From: an uncultured Flavobacterium sp.
Lineage (GTDB): Bacteria; Bacteroidota; Bacteroidia; Flavobacteriales; Flavobacteriaceae
Assembly (NCBI RefSeq): GCF_946220915.1
Contig: NZ_CAMIHH010000105.1
Coordinates: 1-11,295, forward strand
Reading direction: 5' to 3'
Length of the DNA: 11,295 nt
Part shown: piece by piece, positions 1 to 6,162 of the stretch
How the letters are laid out: the number at the start of each line of letters is the position of its first letter
Position numbering within the stretch: the stretch's first letter is position 1
Position numbers and translations under genes: made by a program
Notes under the pieces: model-generated
Database searches by the model: none
What the model was told of the DNA's origin: nothing
Seen by the model: only the letters and a program-made list of their open reading frames with translations

Positions 1-444
1 GATATAAATGGGACATATGACAAATTTATTGGTTCTTGGAAGTATCAGGATGCCTCAGCCAATCCAACGGAAATTTTTGAGATCGTATTCTCGAAAAAAG
101 AGATGCATGATTTTAGCGGAAATTATTTCGAAGATAGAATTTATGGCCAATTCAGGTACATTAAAAACGGCCAGATAATTTTCAATACAATGTATAGTAT
201 CGATCATACATCCACGCAATTGATAAATGGAGGTTATTTTAATGATCCTACCAATACAAATAAAATTTCCTTATCTTATAAAGAACCTGGCGAAACTTCA
301 AACACCCGCAAAAGCAGGCTTTTTTTGGAATTTGTTCCAGGGAATCCTCATAAAATAAAATGGTTGATGGAATGGGTTCCACTCGATGACAACATCCCCC
401 CTCCTAAACTACCTACTGAAATGTTACTGAATAAAGTTCCCTGA
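1..444 (+). CDS. Small secreted protein of a tandem paralogue family, DUF6705-like; 5' end outside window
   Basis: The frame is open from the first base, so the start and probable signal peptide lie upstream. The 147 visible codons end at TGA 442-444. The visible part begins with an 'F-I-G-S-W-K-Y' stretch (residues about 9-15). It continues with a central 'Y-F-E-D-R-I-Y-G-Q-F-R-Y-I-K-N-G-Q-I-I-F-N' segment, split by position near residues 43-63, and ends in a 'LPTEMLLNKVP' tail. The same blocks occur in order in the intact gene at 882-1478 (FVGLWEY, YFDRV...IKNGTLIFN, IPTGGIEMIKI), so the two are paralogues. The architecture matches what I remember of the DUF6705 family of small Flavobacteriia exported proteins, which have no known function. 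That family name is from memory and is less certain than the paralogy. No terminator is evident immediately downstream. The DNA is visibly AT-richer than secA. Confidence 0.75.
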   Translation, partial: DINGTYDKFIGSWKYQDASANPTEIFEIVFSKKEMHDFSGNYFEDRIYGQFRYIKNGQIIFNTMYSIDHTSTQLINGGYFNDPTNTNKISLSYKEPGETSNTRKSRLFLEFVPGNPHKIKWLMEWVPLDDNIPPPKLPTEMLLNKVP

Positions 445-509
445 TTCATTTTCGGTTCGTGGCATTGGGGGCTGGCATTTTTTCGACGGGCTATTTGAAA
501 CACATATAA

Positions 510-750
510 ATCACATCACCTAACTTTGGTATTAAAGACTATAATGATTATTTAAAAAGCCGTATAAAGGACCGTACCCGCATGTATTGGCTCCTACACC
601 ATTGAAAGGCCACTATCTGTCCCTGCGAAGATTATTTTTAATTTAGTCCTCGGCAACTACAGGCTACTAAATGACCCATCATTTTACCAGGATGGCCAGC
701 CGTTGTTCAGCATCCCAACTGGGGGCATAGAAATGATAAAAATAGAATAA
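510..750 (+). pseudogene. Frameshifted 3' remnant of a second DUF6705-like paralogue
   Basis: Reading from 510, the frame gives 'NFGIKDYNDYLKSRIKDRTR'. This aligns with 'AYGTKDHTNYLRGRIKDHTR' of the intact gene at 882-1478. After the shared 'acccgca' the remnant lacks two bases relative to the intact copy (60 versus 62 nt between matching anchors). The frame is lost near 581-590 and soon meets a stop. The correct frame then resumes and runs to TAA 748-750, encoding the same last ~55 residues as the intact gene. There is no in-frame 5' portion: a stop at 507-509 precedes the homologous part, and no signal peptide precedes it. It is therefore a broken, 5'-truncated copy. Its own terminator hairpin survives just downstream. 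Confidence 0.85.
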
Positions 751-767
751 CCATTAAATGCTGCCCC
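585..767 (+). repeat. 183-bp direct repeat, copy 1
   Basis: This stretch matches 1313-1495 at a constant offset of 728 bases. I count three mismatches, at 603, 747 and 751. It covers the last ~55 codons of the remnant paralogue, the stop codon and the left arm of its terminator hairpin. Identity drops to roughly 70% in the 51 aligned bases just to the left (531-581) and is lost abruptly to the right, in the loop of the hairpin. Confidence 0.95.
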
Positions 768-783
768 TTTCGGGCAGCTTTAT
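760..783 (+). terminator. Rho-independent terminator after the remnant paralogue
   Basis: GCTGCCC (760-766) pairs with GGGCAGC (772-778) around a 5-nt CTTTC loop, followed by TTTAT. It lies 9 bp after the stop of the broken gene, where a terminator is expected. The duplicated copy after the intact gene keeps only the left arm. Confidence 0.75.
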
Positions 784-786
784 ACT

Positions 787-825
787 ATGAAAACAATCTT
801 TATAATAACGGTTTTGAAACAATAA
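787..825 (+). other. 12-codon ORF resembling a signal-peptide start: gene vestige or leader peptide
   Basis: ATG at 787 opens a frame reading MKTIFIITVLKQ and then TAA at 823-825. The lysine followed by a hydrophobic run looks like the first residues of a secreted protein, as at the start of the intact neighbour (MKAICSIVFLFF). It could be the decayed 5' end of another paralogue. Less likely, it is a short leader peptide placed before the palindrome at 834-862. It is too short to prove translation. Confidence 0.35.
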
Positions 826-833
826 ATCAAATG

Positions 834-862
834 ACCGCCTGTAAAATAATTTTGCAGGCGGT
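834..862 (+). promoter_or_regulatory. 29-bp near-palindrome containing a TAnnTTTG promoter element
   Basis: ACCGCCTG (834-841) is the inverse complement of CAGGCGGT (855-862). The symmetry continues inward as GTAAA/TTTGC with one T/G imperfection, giving arms of about 12 bp around a 5-base centre. The right half contains TAATTTTG (847-854), matching the Bacteroidota -7 consensus TAnnTTTG, 27 bp before the chosen start at 882. No TTG was found at the usual 17-23 bp upstream spacing (the nearest, 814-816, is 30 bp away), so the promoter call is tentative. The palindrome could be an operator over the promoter or an RNA hairpin. It has no T-run on the + strand and so is a poor terminator in that direction. 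Confidence 0.45.
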
Positions 863-881
863 TACTATACTATACAATGGC

Positions 882-1478
882 ATGAAAGCAATTTGCAGCA
901 TAGTATTTTTATTTTTTTGGAATTTCTCCATTGCACAGGAGCTACCTGTTTTGTCGACAACATCTCTTGGAAATCCTGAACAAAAGTTTGATCACGCTGA
1001 CAATGGCAATTATGCAATAGACATGAATAATGAGCGGGAGCAGTTCGTGGGACTGTGGGAATATAATGAGAATGGCATAATTTTTCAATTAAAGATATCG
1101 AAAATAGACATGGCATTGAATAAAATTGACAATAATGACATTGTTTTGAATTACAATTATTTTGACAGGGTAACCTTAAAATATAAGCTGATAAAAAATG
1201 GCACTCTAATTTTTAATAATTTGAATCAGATAGTTGACTGGAATACAGCTTACGGAACTAAAGACCATACCAATTACCTGCGTGGCCGCATTAAGGATCA
1301 TACCCGCAATGTTATTGGCTCCTACACCATCGAAAGGCCACTATCTGTCCCTGCGAAGATTATTTTTAATTTAGTCCTCGGCAACTACAGGCTACTAAAT
1401 GACCCATCATTTTACCAGGATGGCCAGCCGTTGTTCAGCATCCCAACTGGGGGCATAGAAATGATAAAAATAGAGTAA
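882..1478 (+). CDS. Intact small secreted protein, DUF6705-like paralogue
   Basis: It encodes 198 residues. The start at 882 is preferred over the in-frame ATG at 831 because it places a clean type I signal peptide at the N-terminus: Lys2, hydrophobic residues 4-13, and likely cleavage around 'SIA-Q' at residues 16-19. The 831 start would add 17 residues that read through the palindrome. The mature part holds the family blocks 'QFVGLWEY' (54-61), 'IKNGTLIFN' (104-112), 'YLRGRIKDHTR' (132-142) and a C-terminal 'IPTGGIEMIKIE' (187-198). Homology to the partial gene at 1-444 is clear across its length. No catalytic motif, membrane segment or lipobox is visible. Function is unknown; it is presumably periplasmic or exported. 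The last ~55 codons lie in the 183-bp repeat shared with the upstream remnant. The gene is AT-rich compared with secA. Confidence 0.8.
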   Translation: MKAICSIVFLFFWNFSIAQELPVLSTTSLGNPEQKFDHADNGNYAIDMNNEREQFVGLWEYNENGIIFQLKISKIDMALNKIDNNDIVLNYNYFDRVTLKYKLIKNGTLIFNNLNQIVDWNTAYGTKDHTNYLRGRIKDHTRNVIGSYTIERPLSVPAKIIFNLVLGNYRLLNDPSFYQDGQPLFSIPTGGIEMIKIE

Positions 1479-1495
1479 TCATTAAATGCTGCCCC
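1313..1495 (+). repeat. 183-bp direct repeat, copy 2
   Basis: This is the partner of 585-767. It covers the 3' end of the intact paralogue and 17 bases beyond its stop. The match ends at the 'ctgcccc' that forms the left arm of the hairpin in copy 1. Here the sequence continues 'ggttaacg' and the right arm is missing, so this copy lacks the original terminator. Confidence 0.95.
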
Positions 1496-1543
1496 GGTTA
1501 ACGTCGGGTAGTAATAACATTACGAAGAACCGATTTCAATAAA

Positions 1544-1575
1544 AAAATCCTGCTTCATTTACGAAGCAGGATTTT
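1544..1575. terminator. Strong bidirectional terminator between the secreted-protein cluster and secA
   Basis: AAAATCCTGCTTC (1544-1556) and GAAGCAGGATTTT (1563-1575) form a perfect 13-bp stem with a 6-nt loop. The stem carries an A-run on its left side and T's on its right side, so it can work in both directions. It sits 24 bp after the secA stop (- strand) and 66 bp after the stop of the secreted-protein gene (+ strand), which converge here. Confidence 0.9.
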
Positions 1576-1598
1576 CCAATTATAGTTACGGGCATGCT

Positions 1599-4500
1599 CT
1601 ATTCGTTAGCAATGATCCACTCCCCTGTTGCCAAAAGGCTTTCGGCTTTTTTAAACTTCATGGTCTCGGTCTTGCCACTCATTACGTGCTTAATGGTCAC
1701 GTTGTCGTTCCGGTTGATCTTTGGGGCATCCCTTACAATGGTTTCGGTAACCGGCTGGCGCTGCTGCGACTGTTGCGAAACTTCACGCGCTGCTGCGGCC
1801 ATTTCGTCGGTATTCATCACATCATCCTTGGTTTCGGTATACTGTTCCTTTTTCGGGGCTTGCTGCTGCCTTGCCTCCTGTATGTTGTTTGGGTTCTGCG
1901 AAGGCAGGTCGCCCTTAAACAGGAACGATATGACTTCCTTATTGATCGCCTCGATCGACTTGCGGAACAGGTTGAAGGCTTCGAACTTATAAATAAGCAG
2001 CGGGTCCTTCTGCTCGTGCACCGCCAGCTGCACCGACTGCTTCAGCTCGTCCATTTTGCGAAGGTGCTTTTTCCAGGCCTCGTCTACAATAGCAAGGGTG
2101 ATGTTCTTCTCAAAATCGGTTATCAGCGATTTGCCCTGGCTTTGGTATGCCTTTTCCAGGTTGGTCACCACATTCAGTGACTTGATGCCATCGGTAAACG
2201 GCACCACGATGCGCTCATACTGGCCGTTATTGTTTTCGTATACATTGCTGATCACCTGGAAAGCTTCGGCCGCATTGCGCTCCGTCTTTTCATTGTAGGC
2301 TTCGGTCACGGCCTTATACACCTTGCCCGCCAGTTCCATTTCCGGAAGCTTCAGGAATTCCTGTTCCGTTACCGGTGAGCTTATCGAGAAGGTACGTATC
2401 AGCTCAAATTCAAAGTTTTTAAAGTCGTTCGCCGCTTTATTCTGTTCTGCGATCACTTCAGCGGTATCGTACATCATGTTGGCAATGTCCACTTTCAGGC
2501 GCTCGCCTTCCAGGGCATGCCTCCTGCGCTTGTACACCACTTCACGCTGCGAGTTCATAACGTCGTCATATTCAAGCAGGCGCTTACGTACACCAAAGTT
2601 ATTTTCCTCTACTTTTTTCTGCGCACGCTCGATAGATTTAGTCATCATCGAATGCTGGATCACTTCGCCTTCTTTAAGGCCCATGCGGTCCATGATCTTG
2701 GCTACCCTTTCAGAGCCGAACAAACGCATAAGGTTATCCTCCAGCGATACGTAAAACTGCGAACTTCCCGGATCGCCCTGGCGGCCTGCACGTCCGCGCA
2801 GCTGCCTGTCCACACGCCTTGAGTCGTGGCGCTCAGTACCTATGATGGCAAGGCCTCCTTTCGCCTTTACTTCCGGCGTTAGCTTAATGTCGGTACCACG
2901 GCCTGCCATGTTGGTAGCAATGGTTACTACACCCGGCTTACCGGCTTCGGCTACAATCTCGGCTTCTTTTTTGTGAAGCTTGGCATTCAGTACGTTGTGC
3001 TGCACATTCCTCATTTTAAGCATACGGCTCAAAAGCTCGGAAATTTCTACCGAAGTAGTACCGATAAGTACCGGCCTCCCTGCTGCCGAAAGTTCGCTAA
3101 CATCTTCGATAACAGCGTTAAACTTCTCACGCATCGTTCGGTATATAAGGTCGTTTTGGTCCTTACGGGCAATACCCCTGTTGGTAGGTATCTCTACAAC
3201 GTCCAGTTTGTATATCTCCCAGAACTCCCCTGCTTCGGTCACAGCCGTACCGGTCATGCCCGCCAGCTTTTTATACATCCTGAAGTAGTTTTGCAGCGTA
3301 ATGGTTGCAAAGGTTTGCGTTACGGCCTCGATCTTTACGTTCTCCTTGGCCTCTATAGCCTGGTGAAGCCCGTCGGAATAGCGCCTTCCGTCCATGATAC
3401 GGCCGGTTTGCTCGTCTACGATCATGATCTTGTTGTCCATGATCACATACTCGATGTCCTTTTCGAACAAAGTATATGCCTTAAGCAATTGCGTAAGGGT
3501 ATGGATGCGCTCGCTTTTTACGCCAAAATCCTTAAAAAGCAAATCTTTAAGTTCAGCTTCTTCTTCTTTGGCAAGGCCTTTCTTTTCTATGTTGGCAATT
3601 TCGGTACCGATGTCCGGAAGCACGAAGAAATGCTCATCGGTATCCTGCGAAAGGAACTTGATGCCATTATCGGTAAGTTCTACCTGGTTGTTTTTCTCTT
3701 CTATGACAAAGTACAATGCCTCGTCAATCTTGTGCATATCGCGGTTGTTGTCCTGCATGTACTGGTTTTCTGTCTTTTGCAGGAGTTGCTTTACGCCTTC
3801 CTCACTTAGGAACTTAATGAGCGCTTTGTTCTTTGGCAAGCCTCGGTGTACCCTTAGCAACAGGAACCCGCCTTCTTTGGTCTTGCCCTCGCGAATCAGT
3901 TTTTTGGCTTCTGCCAAAACACCATTCAGCAGCGTTCTTTGTAGGTTTACCAGGTTATCTACCTTAGGCTTAAGCTCATTGAACTCGTGGCGGTCACCCT
4001 GCGGCACAGGCCCTGATATGATGAGCGGCGTACGGGCATCGTCAATCAATACCGAGTCTACCTCATCCACGATTGCAAAATTGTGCTTACGCTGTACAAG
4101 GTCGTCCGGCGAATGCGCCATGTTGTCCCTCAGGTAATCAAAACCAAATTCGTTGTTCGTGCCATAAGTAATATCGGCAGCATAAGCCTTCCTCCTCCCA
4201 TCGGAGTTTGGCTGGTGGTTATCAATGCAGTCAACTGTAAGGCCGTGGAATTCGAACAGCGGCGCTTTCCAGGTACTGTCGCGTCGGGCAAGGTAGTCGT
4301 TTACCGTTACAAGGTGCACGCCATTGCCTGTAAGGGCATTAAGGTACAGAGGCAAGGTGGCTACAAGGGTTTTACCTTCACCCGTCTGCATCTCAGAAAT
4401 CTTGCCCTGGTGCAGTACCATGCCTCCGATAAGCTGTACATCATAGTGTATCATGTCCCAGGTAATCTCCTTACCCGCAGCATTCCATGAGTTGGCCCAT

Positions 4501-4964
4501 ACGGCATTGTCACCTTCGATGGCAATGTAAGTTTTGTTTGCCGATAGTTCCCTGTCAAGCGGGGTAGCTGTAACCGAAAGGGATGTATTCTCCTTAAAGC
4601 GGCGGGCCGTTTCCTTAACTACCGCAAAAGCTTCGGGAAGGATGTCCAGCAGCACTTTTTCAGAAATGTCATACGCCTCTTTTTCAAGGGCATCGATAGA
4701 GGCGTAGATATCTTCGCGCGCATCAATGTCCTGGGTCTTTTCAACCTCCTGAAGGTACGAAGCGATCTTCGCGTCCTTATCGGCGCGGGCTTCACGTATC
4801 TTATCTTTGAAATAAATGGTCTTGGCCCTCAGTTCGTCGTGCGAAAGCTGCGAAAGCGCACCTTCAAAAGCCTTAGCCTTGGTAATGTAGGGCTGTATTG
4901 CCTTGATGTCTTTTTGCGACTTATCGCCCACAAAGGCCTTAAGTATGCTGTTTATTAAACTCAT
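1599..4964 (-). CDS. secA: Preprotein translocase ATPase SecA
   Basis: SecA is the peripheral motor that binds SecYEG at the inner membrane and uses ATP to push unfolded preproteins across. Visible landmarks are the Walker A motif QTGEGKT (residues 193-199), the DEAD-type Walker B VDEVD (299-303) followed by 'DDARTPLIISGP' (308-319), and the preprotein-binding region (about 320-480). The second helicase half follows, with GMTGTAVTE (569-577), NMAGRGTD (685-692) and QLRGRAGRQGDPGSS (721-735), then the helical scaffold 'DEAWKKHLRKMDELKQS' (961-977). The protein is 1121 residues, longer than the ~900 of E. coli, which is usual for Bacteroidota. The tail is Gln/Lys-rich and ends in a short conserved-looking segment. 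It has no CxC...CH zinc motif, and I see only one cysteine (Cys246) in the whole protein. The start ATG is followed by MSLINSILKAFVGDK, the expected family N-terminus. It has its own downstream terminator and probably its own promoter. Confidence 0.99.
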   Translation of the reverse strand: MSLINSILKAFVGDKSQKDIKAIQPYITKAKAFEGALSQLSHDELRAKTIYFKDKIREARADKDAKIASYLQEVEKTQDIDAREDIYASIDALEKEAYDISEKVLLDILPEAFAVVKETARRFKENTSLSVTATPLDRELSANKTYIAIEGDNAVWANSWNAAGKEITWDMIHYDVQLIGGMVLHQGKISEMQTGEGKTLVATLPLYLNALTGNGVHLVTVNDYLARRDSTWKAPLFEFHGLTVDCIDNHQPNSDGRRKAYAADITYGTNNEFGFDYLRDNMAHSPDDLVQRKHNFAIVDEVDSVLIDDARTPLIISGPVPQGDRHEFNELKPKVDNLVNLQRTLLNGVLAEAKKLIREGKTKEGGFLLLRVHRGLPKNKALIKFLSEEGVKQLLQKTENQYMQDNNRDMHKIDEALYFVIEEKNNQVELTDNGIKFLSQDTDEHFFVLPDIGTEIANIEKKGLAKEEEAELKDLLFKDFGVKSERIHTLTQLLKAYTLFEKDIEYVIMDNKIMIVDEQTGRIMDGRRYSDGLHQAIEAKENVKIEAVTQTFATITLQNYFRMYKKLAGMTGTAVTEAGEFWEIYKLDVVEIPTNRGIARKDQNDLIYRTMREKFNAVIEDVSELSAAGRPVLIGTTSVEISELLSRMLKMRNVQHNVLNAKLHKKEAEIVAEAGKPGVVTIATNMAGRGTDIKLTPEVKAKGGLAIIGTERHDSRRVDRQLRGRAGRQGDPGSSQFYVSLEDNLMRLFGSERVAKIMDRMGLKEGEVIQHSMMTKSIERAQKKVEENNFGVRKRLLEYDDVMNSQREVVYKRRRHALEGERLKVDIANMMYDTAEVIAEQNKAANDFKNFEFELIRTFSISSPVTEQEFLKLPEMELAGKVYKAVTEAYNEKTERNAAEAFQVISNVYENNNGQYERIVVPFTDGIKSLNVVTNLEKAYQSQGKSLITDFEKNITLAIVDEAWKKHLRKMDELKQSVQLAVHEQKDPLLIYKFEAFNLFRKSIEAINKEVISFLFKGDLPSQNPNNIQEARQQQAPKKEQYTETKDDVMNTDEMAAAAREVSQQSQQRQPVTETIVRDAPKINRNDNVTIKHVMSGKTETMKFKKAESLLATGEWIIANE

Positions 4965-5002
4965 TATATCTGTAATTACTTAAATTATATCAATATAAGG
5001 TG

Positions 5003-5010
5003 CAAATTTA
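5003..5010 (-). promoter_or_regulatory. Candidate -7 promoter element of secA
   Basis: The - strand reads TAAATTTG, a full match to the Bacteroidota TAnnTTTG element, 38 bp upstream of the secA ATG. No TTG is present at the usual distance further upstream, because that position falls inside the terminator of the preceding gene. Confidence is moderate. Confidence 0.45.
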
Positions 5011-5013
5011 ACC

Positions 5014-5042
5014 AAAAAAAAAGCCTCCTGAAAGAGACTTTT
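5014..5042 (-). terminator. Rho-independent terminator after the DUF2795-type gene
   Basis: On the - strand AAAAGTCTC (5042-5034) pairs with GAGGCTTTT (5027-5019), with one G-U pair and a 6-nt loop, and runs into further T's (5018-5014). It lies 18 bp beyond the stop of the small gene and just upstream of secA, so secA is probably transcribed mainly from its own promoter. Confidence 0.8.
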
Positions 5043-5060
5043 CCATTGATCTTTATTTTG

Positions 5061-5282
5061 CTAGTATTCGTCCTCGTTCCAAAGATAATCTTCGTCCGTC
5101 GGATAATCCGGCCATATCTCTTCCATCGATTCGTAGATCTCACCTTCGTCTTCAATGGATTGCAGGTTTTCTACCACCTCCAGCGGCGCACCGGTCCTGA
5201 TGGCATAATCAATAAGCTCATCTTTGGTAGCCGGCCACGGGGCATCACTTAAATAGGACGCCAGTTCTAATGTCCAATACAT
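5061..5282 (-). CDS. DUF2795-type small acidic protein
   Basis: It encodes 73 residues beginning MYWTLELASYLSDAPWPATKDEL. The body reads 'LIDYAIRTGAPLEVVENLQSI' in overlapping pieces, and the tail is very acidic and Tyr/Trp-containing ('EEIWPDYPTDEDYLWNEDEY'). I recognise this as the DUF2795 type, common and strongly conserved in Bacteroidota; its function is not known to me. There is no signal peptide or membrane segment, so it should be cytoplasmic. The reading frame is supported by a near-ideal promoter 24 bp upstream and a terminator just downstream, making it look like a monocistronic gene. Its position next to secA may be conserved, but nothing in the sequence shows a functional link. 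Confidence 0.9.
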   Translation of the reverse strand: MYWTLELASYLSDAPWPATKDELIDYAIRTGAPLEVVENLQSIEDEGEIYESMEEIWPDYPTDEDYLWNEDEY

Positions 5283-5305
5283 CTGTTAAACGGTTAAAGT
5301 TTATG

Positions 5306-5335
5306 CAAAAATAATTTTTCTACTGAAATTGTCAA
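5306..5335 (-). promoter_or_regulatory. Bacteroidota-type promoter of the DUF2795-type gene
   Basis: On the - strand, TTG (5335-5333) is followed after 19 bases by TATTTTTG (5313-5306), a full match to the TTG-N17-23-TAnnTTTG pattern of flavobacterial housekeeping promoters. Transcription would start about 5 bases further on, leaving a leader of roughly 20 nt before the ATG at 5282. Confidence 0.75.
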
Positions 5336-5360
5336 GTAAAAAGTATTTTATTTTAATTAA

Positions 5361-5417
5361 AAAAGTCTAAGAACGTTGAGTGCCAAAAGTCAAAAGCCGG
5401 AAAGTCTAATGTCTAAG
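5361..5417. repeat. Degenerate AAAGTC-type short repeats in the intergenic gap
   Basis: The gap between the small gene and the adenosyltransferase contains AAAAGTCTAA (5361-5370), then AAAAGTCAAAAGCCGGAAAG and TCTAATGTCTAA as one continuous run (5385-5417). This makes about four imperfect copies of an (A)AAGTC(T/A)AA motif. Similar AAGTC-rich runs are something I associate with intergenic DNA in this phylum. No gene, hairpin or CRISPR-like regularity is seen. The rest of the gap to 5492 shows nothing I can name. Confidence 0.4.
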
Positions 5418-5492
5418 CCGTGTGTGTTAATGACAGATTAAAAGAATTAAAACCCATCCCATGACACTTTCAACTTCAGACCTGTGGCTTAA

Positions 5493-6065
5493 TCATAGCT
5501 TCTCCGGCACCCATTTCACTTCATCTGCCTGCAAGTCATAAGACAACTTCCGTGCCAGTACGAAAAGGTAGTCAGAAAGTCGGTTCAGGTACGTCAAAAC
5601 CAGTACATCTACGGGTTCGAGCTCATTCAAATGTACCGAAAGGCGTTCAGCACGGCGGCAAACGCACCTCGCGATATGACAGTATGACACCGTAGTGTGG
5701 CCACCCGGCAGCACGAAATGCGTCATTGGCGGCAGTCCGGCCTCCATAGTGTCAATCTCGTTTTCAAGCAGTTCAATATCCGCCTCATCTATTTTCGGAA
5801 TATTAAGGCGATCCTTGCCATTCTTCAGAATTTCTTTTTCGGGCGGTGTTGCCAATATGGCACCCACGGTAAAGAGCCTGTCCTGCACTCGGATCAATAC
5901 CTGCTTATAATTTGTGTTGATTTCCTGGTCGCGTATCAGCCCGATATGCGAATTCAGCTCATCAACGGTACCGTAACTCTCTATGCGTATGTGGTGCTTC
6001 GGCACCCGGTCGCCCCCAAATAAAGAGGTTGTACCTTTGTCGCCGGTTTTAGTGTATACTTTCAT
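5493..6065 (-). CDS. Cob(I)alamin/cob(I)yrinate adenosyltransferase, PduO type
   Basis: The enzyme transfers the adenosyl group of ATP to cob(I)alamin, making coenzyme B12, in the cytoplasm. The 190 residues fit a single PduO-type ATR domain. The N-terminal ATP-binding segment is YTKTGDKGTTSLFGG (4-18), followed by 'YGTVDELNSHIG' (31-42). Later come 'FVLPGG' (117-122), the basic signature 'RCVCRRAERL' (133-142) and 'YLNRLSDYLFVLAR' (159-172). It ends in TGA at 5495-5493. There is no PduO C-terminal (DUF336/haem-binding) extension, so this is the stand-alone form. No cobalamin biosynthesis gene and no B12-dependent enzyme lies in the window, so its client (possibly methylmalonyl-CoA mutase) cannot be named. 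I saw no cobalamin-riboswitch-like leader before it. It is separated from the ABC gene by a 121-bp repeat-bearing gap. Confidence 0.95.
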   Translation of the reverse strand: MKVYTKTGDKGTTSLFGGDRVPKHHIRIESYGTVDELNSHIGLIRDQEINTNYKQVLIRVQDRLFTVGAILATPPEKEILKNGKDRLNIPKIDEADIELLENEIDTMEAGLPPMTHFVLPGGHTTVSYCHIARCVCRRAERLSVHLNELEPVDVLVLTYLNRLSDYLFVLARKLSYDLQADEVKWVPEKL

Positions 6066-6070
6066 GTGGC

Positions 6071-6102
6071 CTCACCCCCCGCCCTCTCCAAAGGAGAGGG
6101 AG
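6071..6102. repeat. REP-like palindrome, left member of an inverted pair
   Basis: CTCACCCCCCG is followed by CCCTCTCC (6082-6089), AAA and GGAGAGGG (6093-6100), a perfect 8-bp stem with a 3-nt loop. The layout 'C-run, then C-rich arm-AAA-G-rich arm' is repeated in reverse orientation at 6163-6188. I associate such C-run palindromes with intergenic DNA of flavobacteria. It starts 6 bp upstream of the adenosyltransferase start. Confidence 0.7.
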
Positions 6103-6162
6103 CTGCTCACTCCTGCGGATATGGGGTCGTATTAAGTTAATATTTTTATATCCCTATAACAA
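6103..6162 (-). other. Spacer between the two palindromes, with a weak promoter candidate
   Basis: On the - strand, TTG (6162-6160) is followed after 20 bases by TAACTTAA (6139-6132), which matches only 6 of 8 positions of TAnnTTTG. It could be a weak promoter for the adenosyltransferase. Nothing else is recognisable here. Confidence 0.2.

Noticed and set aside
831..881. An upstream in-frame start for the secreted-protein gene
   Set aside because: It would place 17 residues translated from the palindrome in front of a clean signal peptide. The start at 882 gives a normal N-terminus.
865..1116. An 83-codon frame on the - strand
   Set aside because: It lies opposite the intact secreted-protein gene, which has a signal peptide and paralogue support. 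The - strand frame has neither.
2973..3809. A 278-codon open frame on the + strand, opposite secA
   Set aside because: It is antisense to a secA gene whose motifs are intact throughout. The translation is low-complexity with no recognisable domain. The other + strand frames across 1594-4490 are rejected for the same reason.
5361..5417. A CRISPR array
   Set aside because: The repeats are under 12 bases, imperfect and irregularly spaced, and no cas gene is present.
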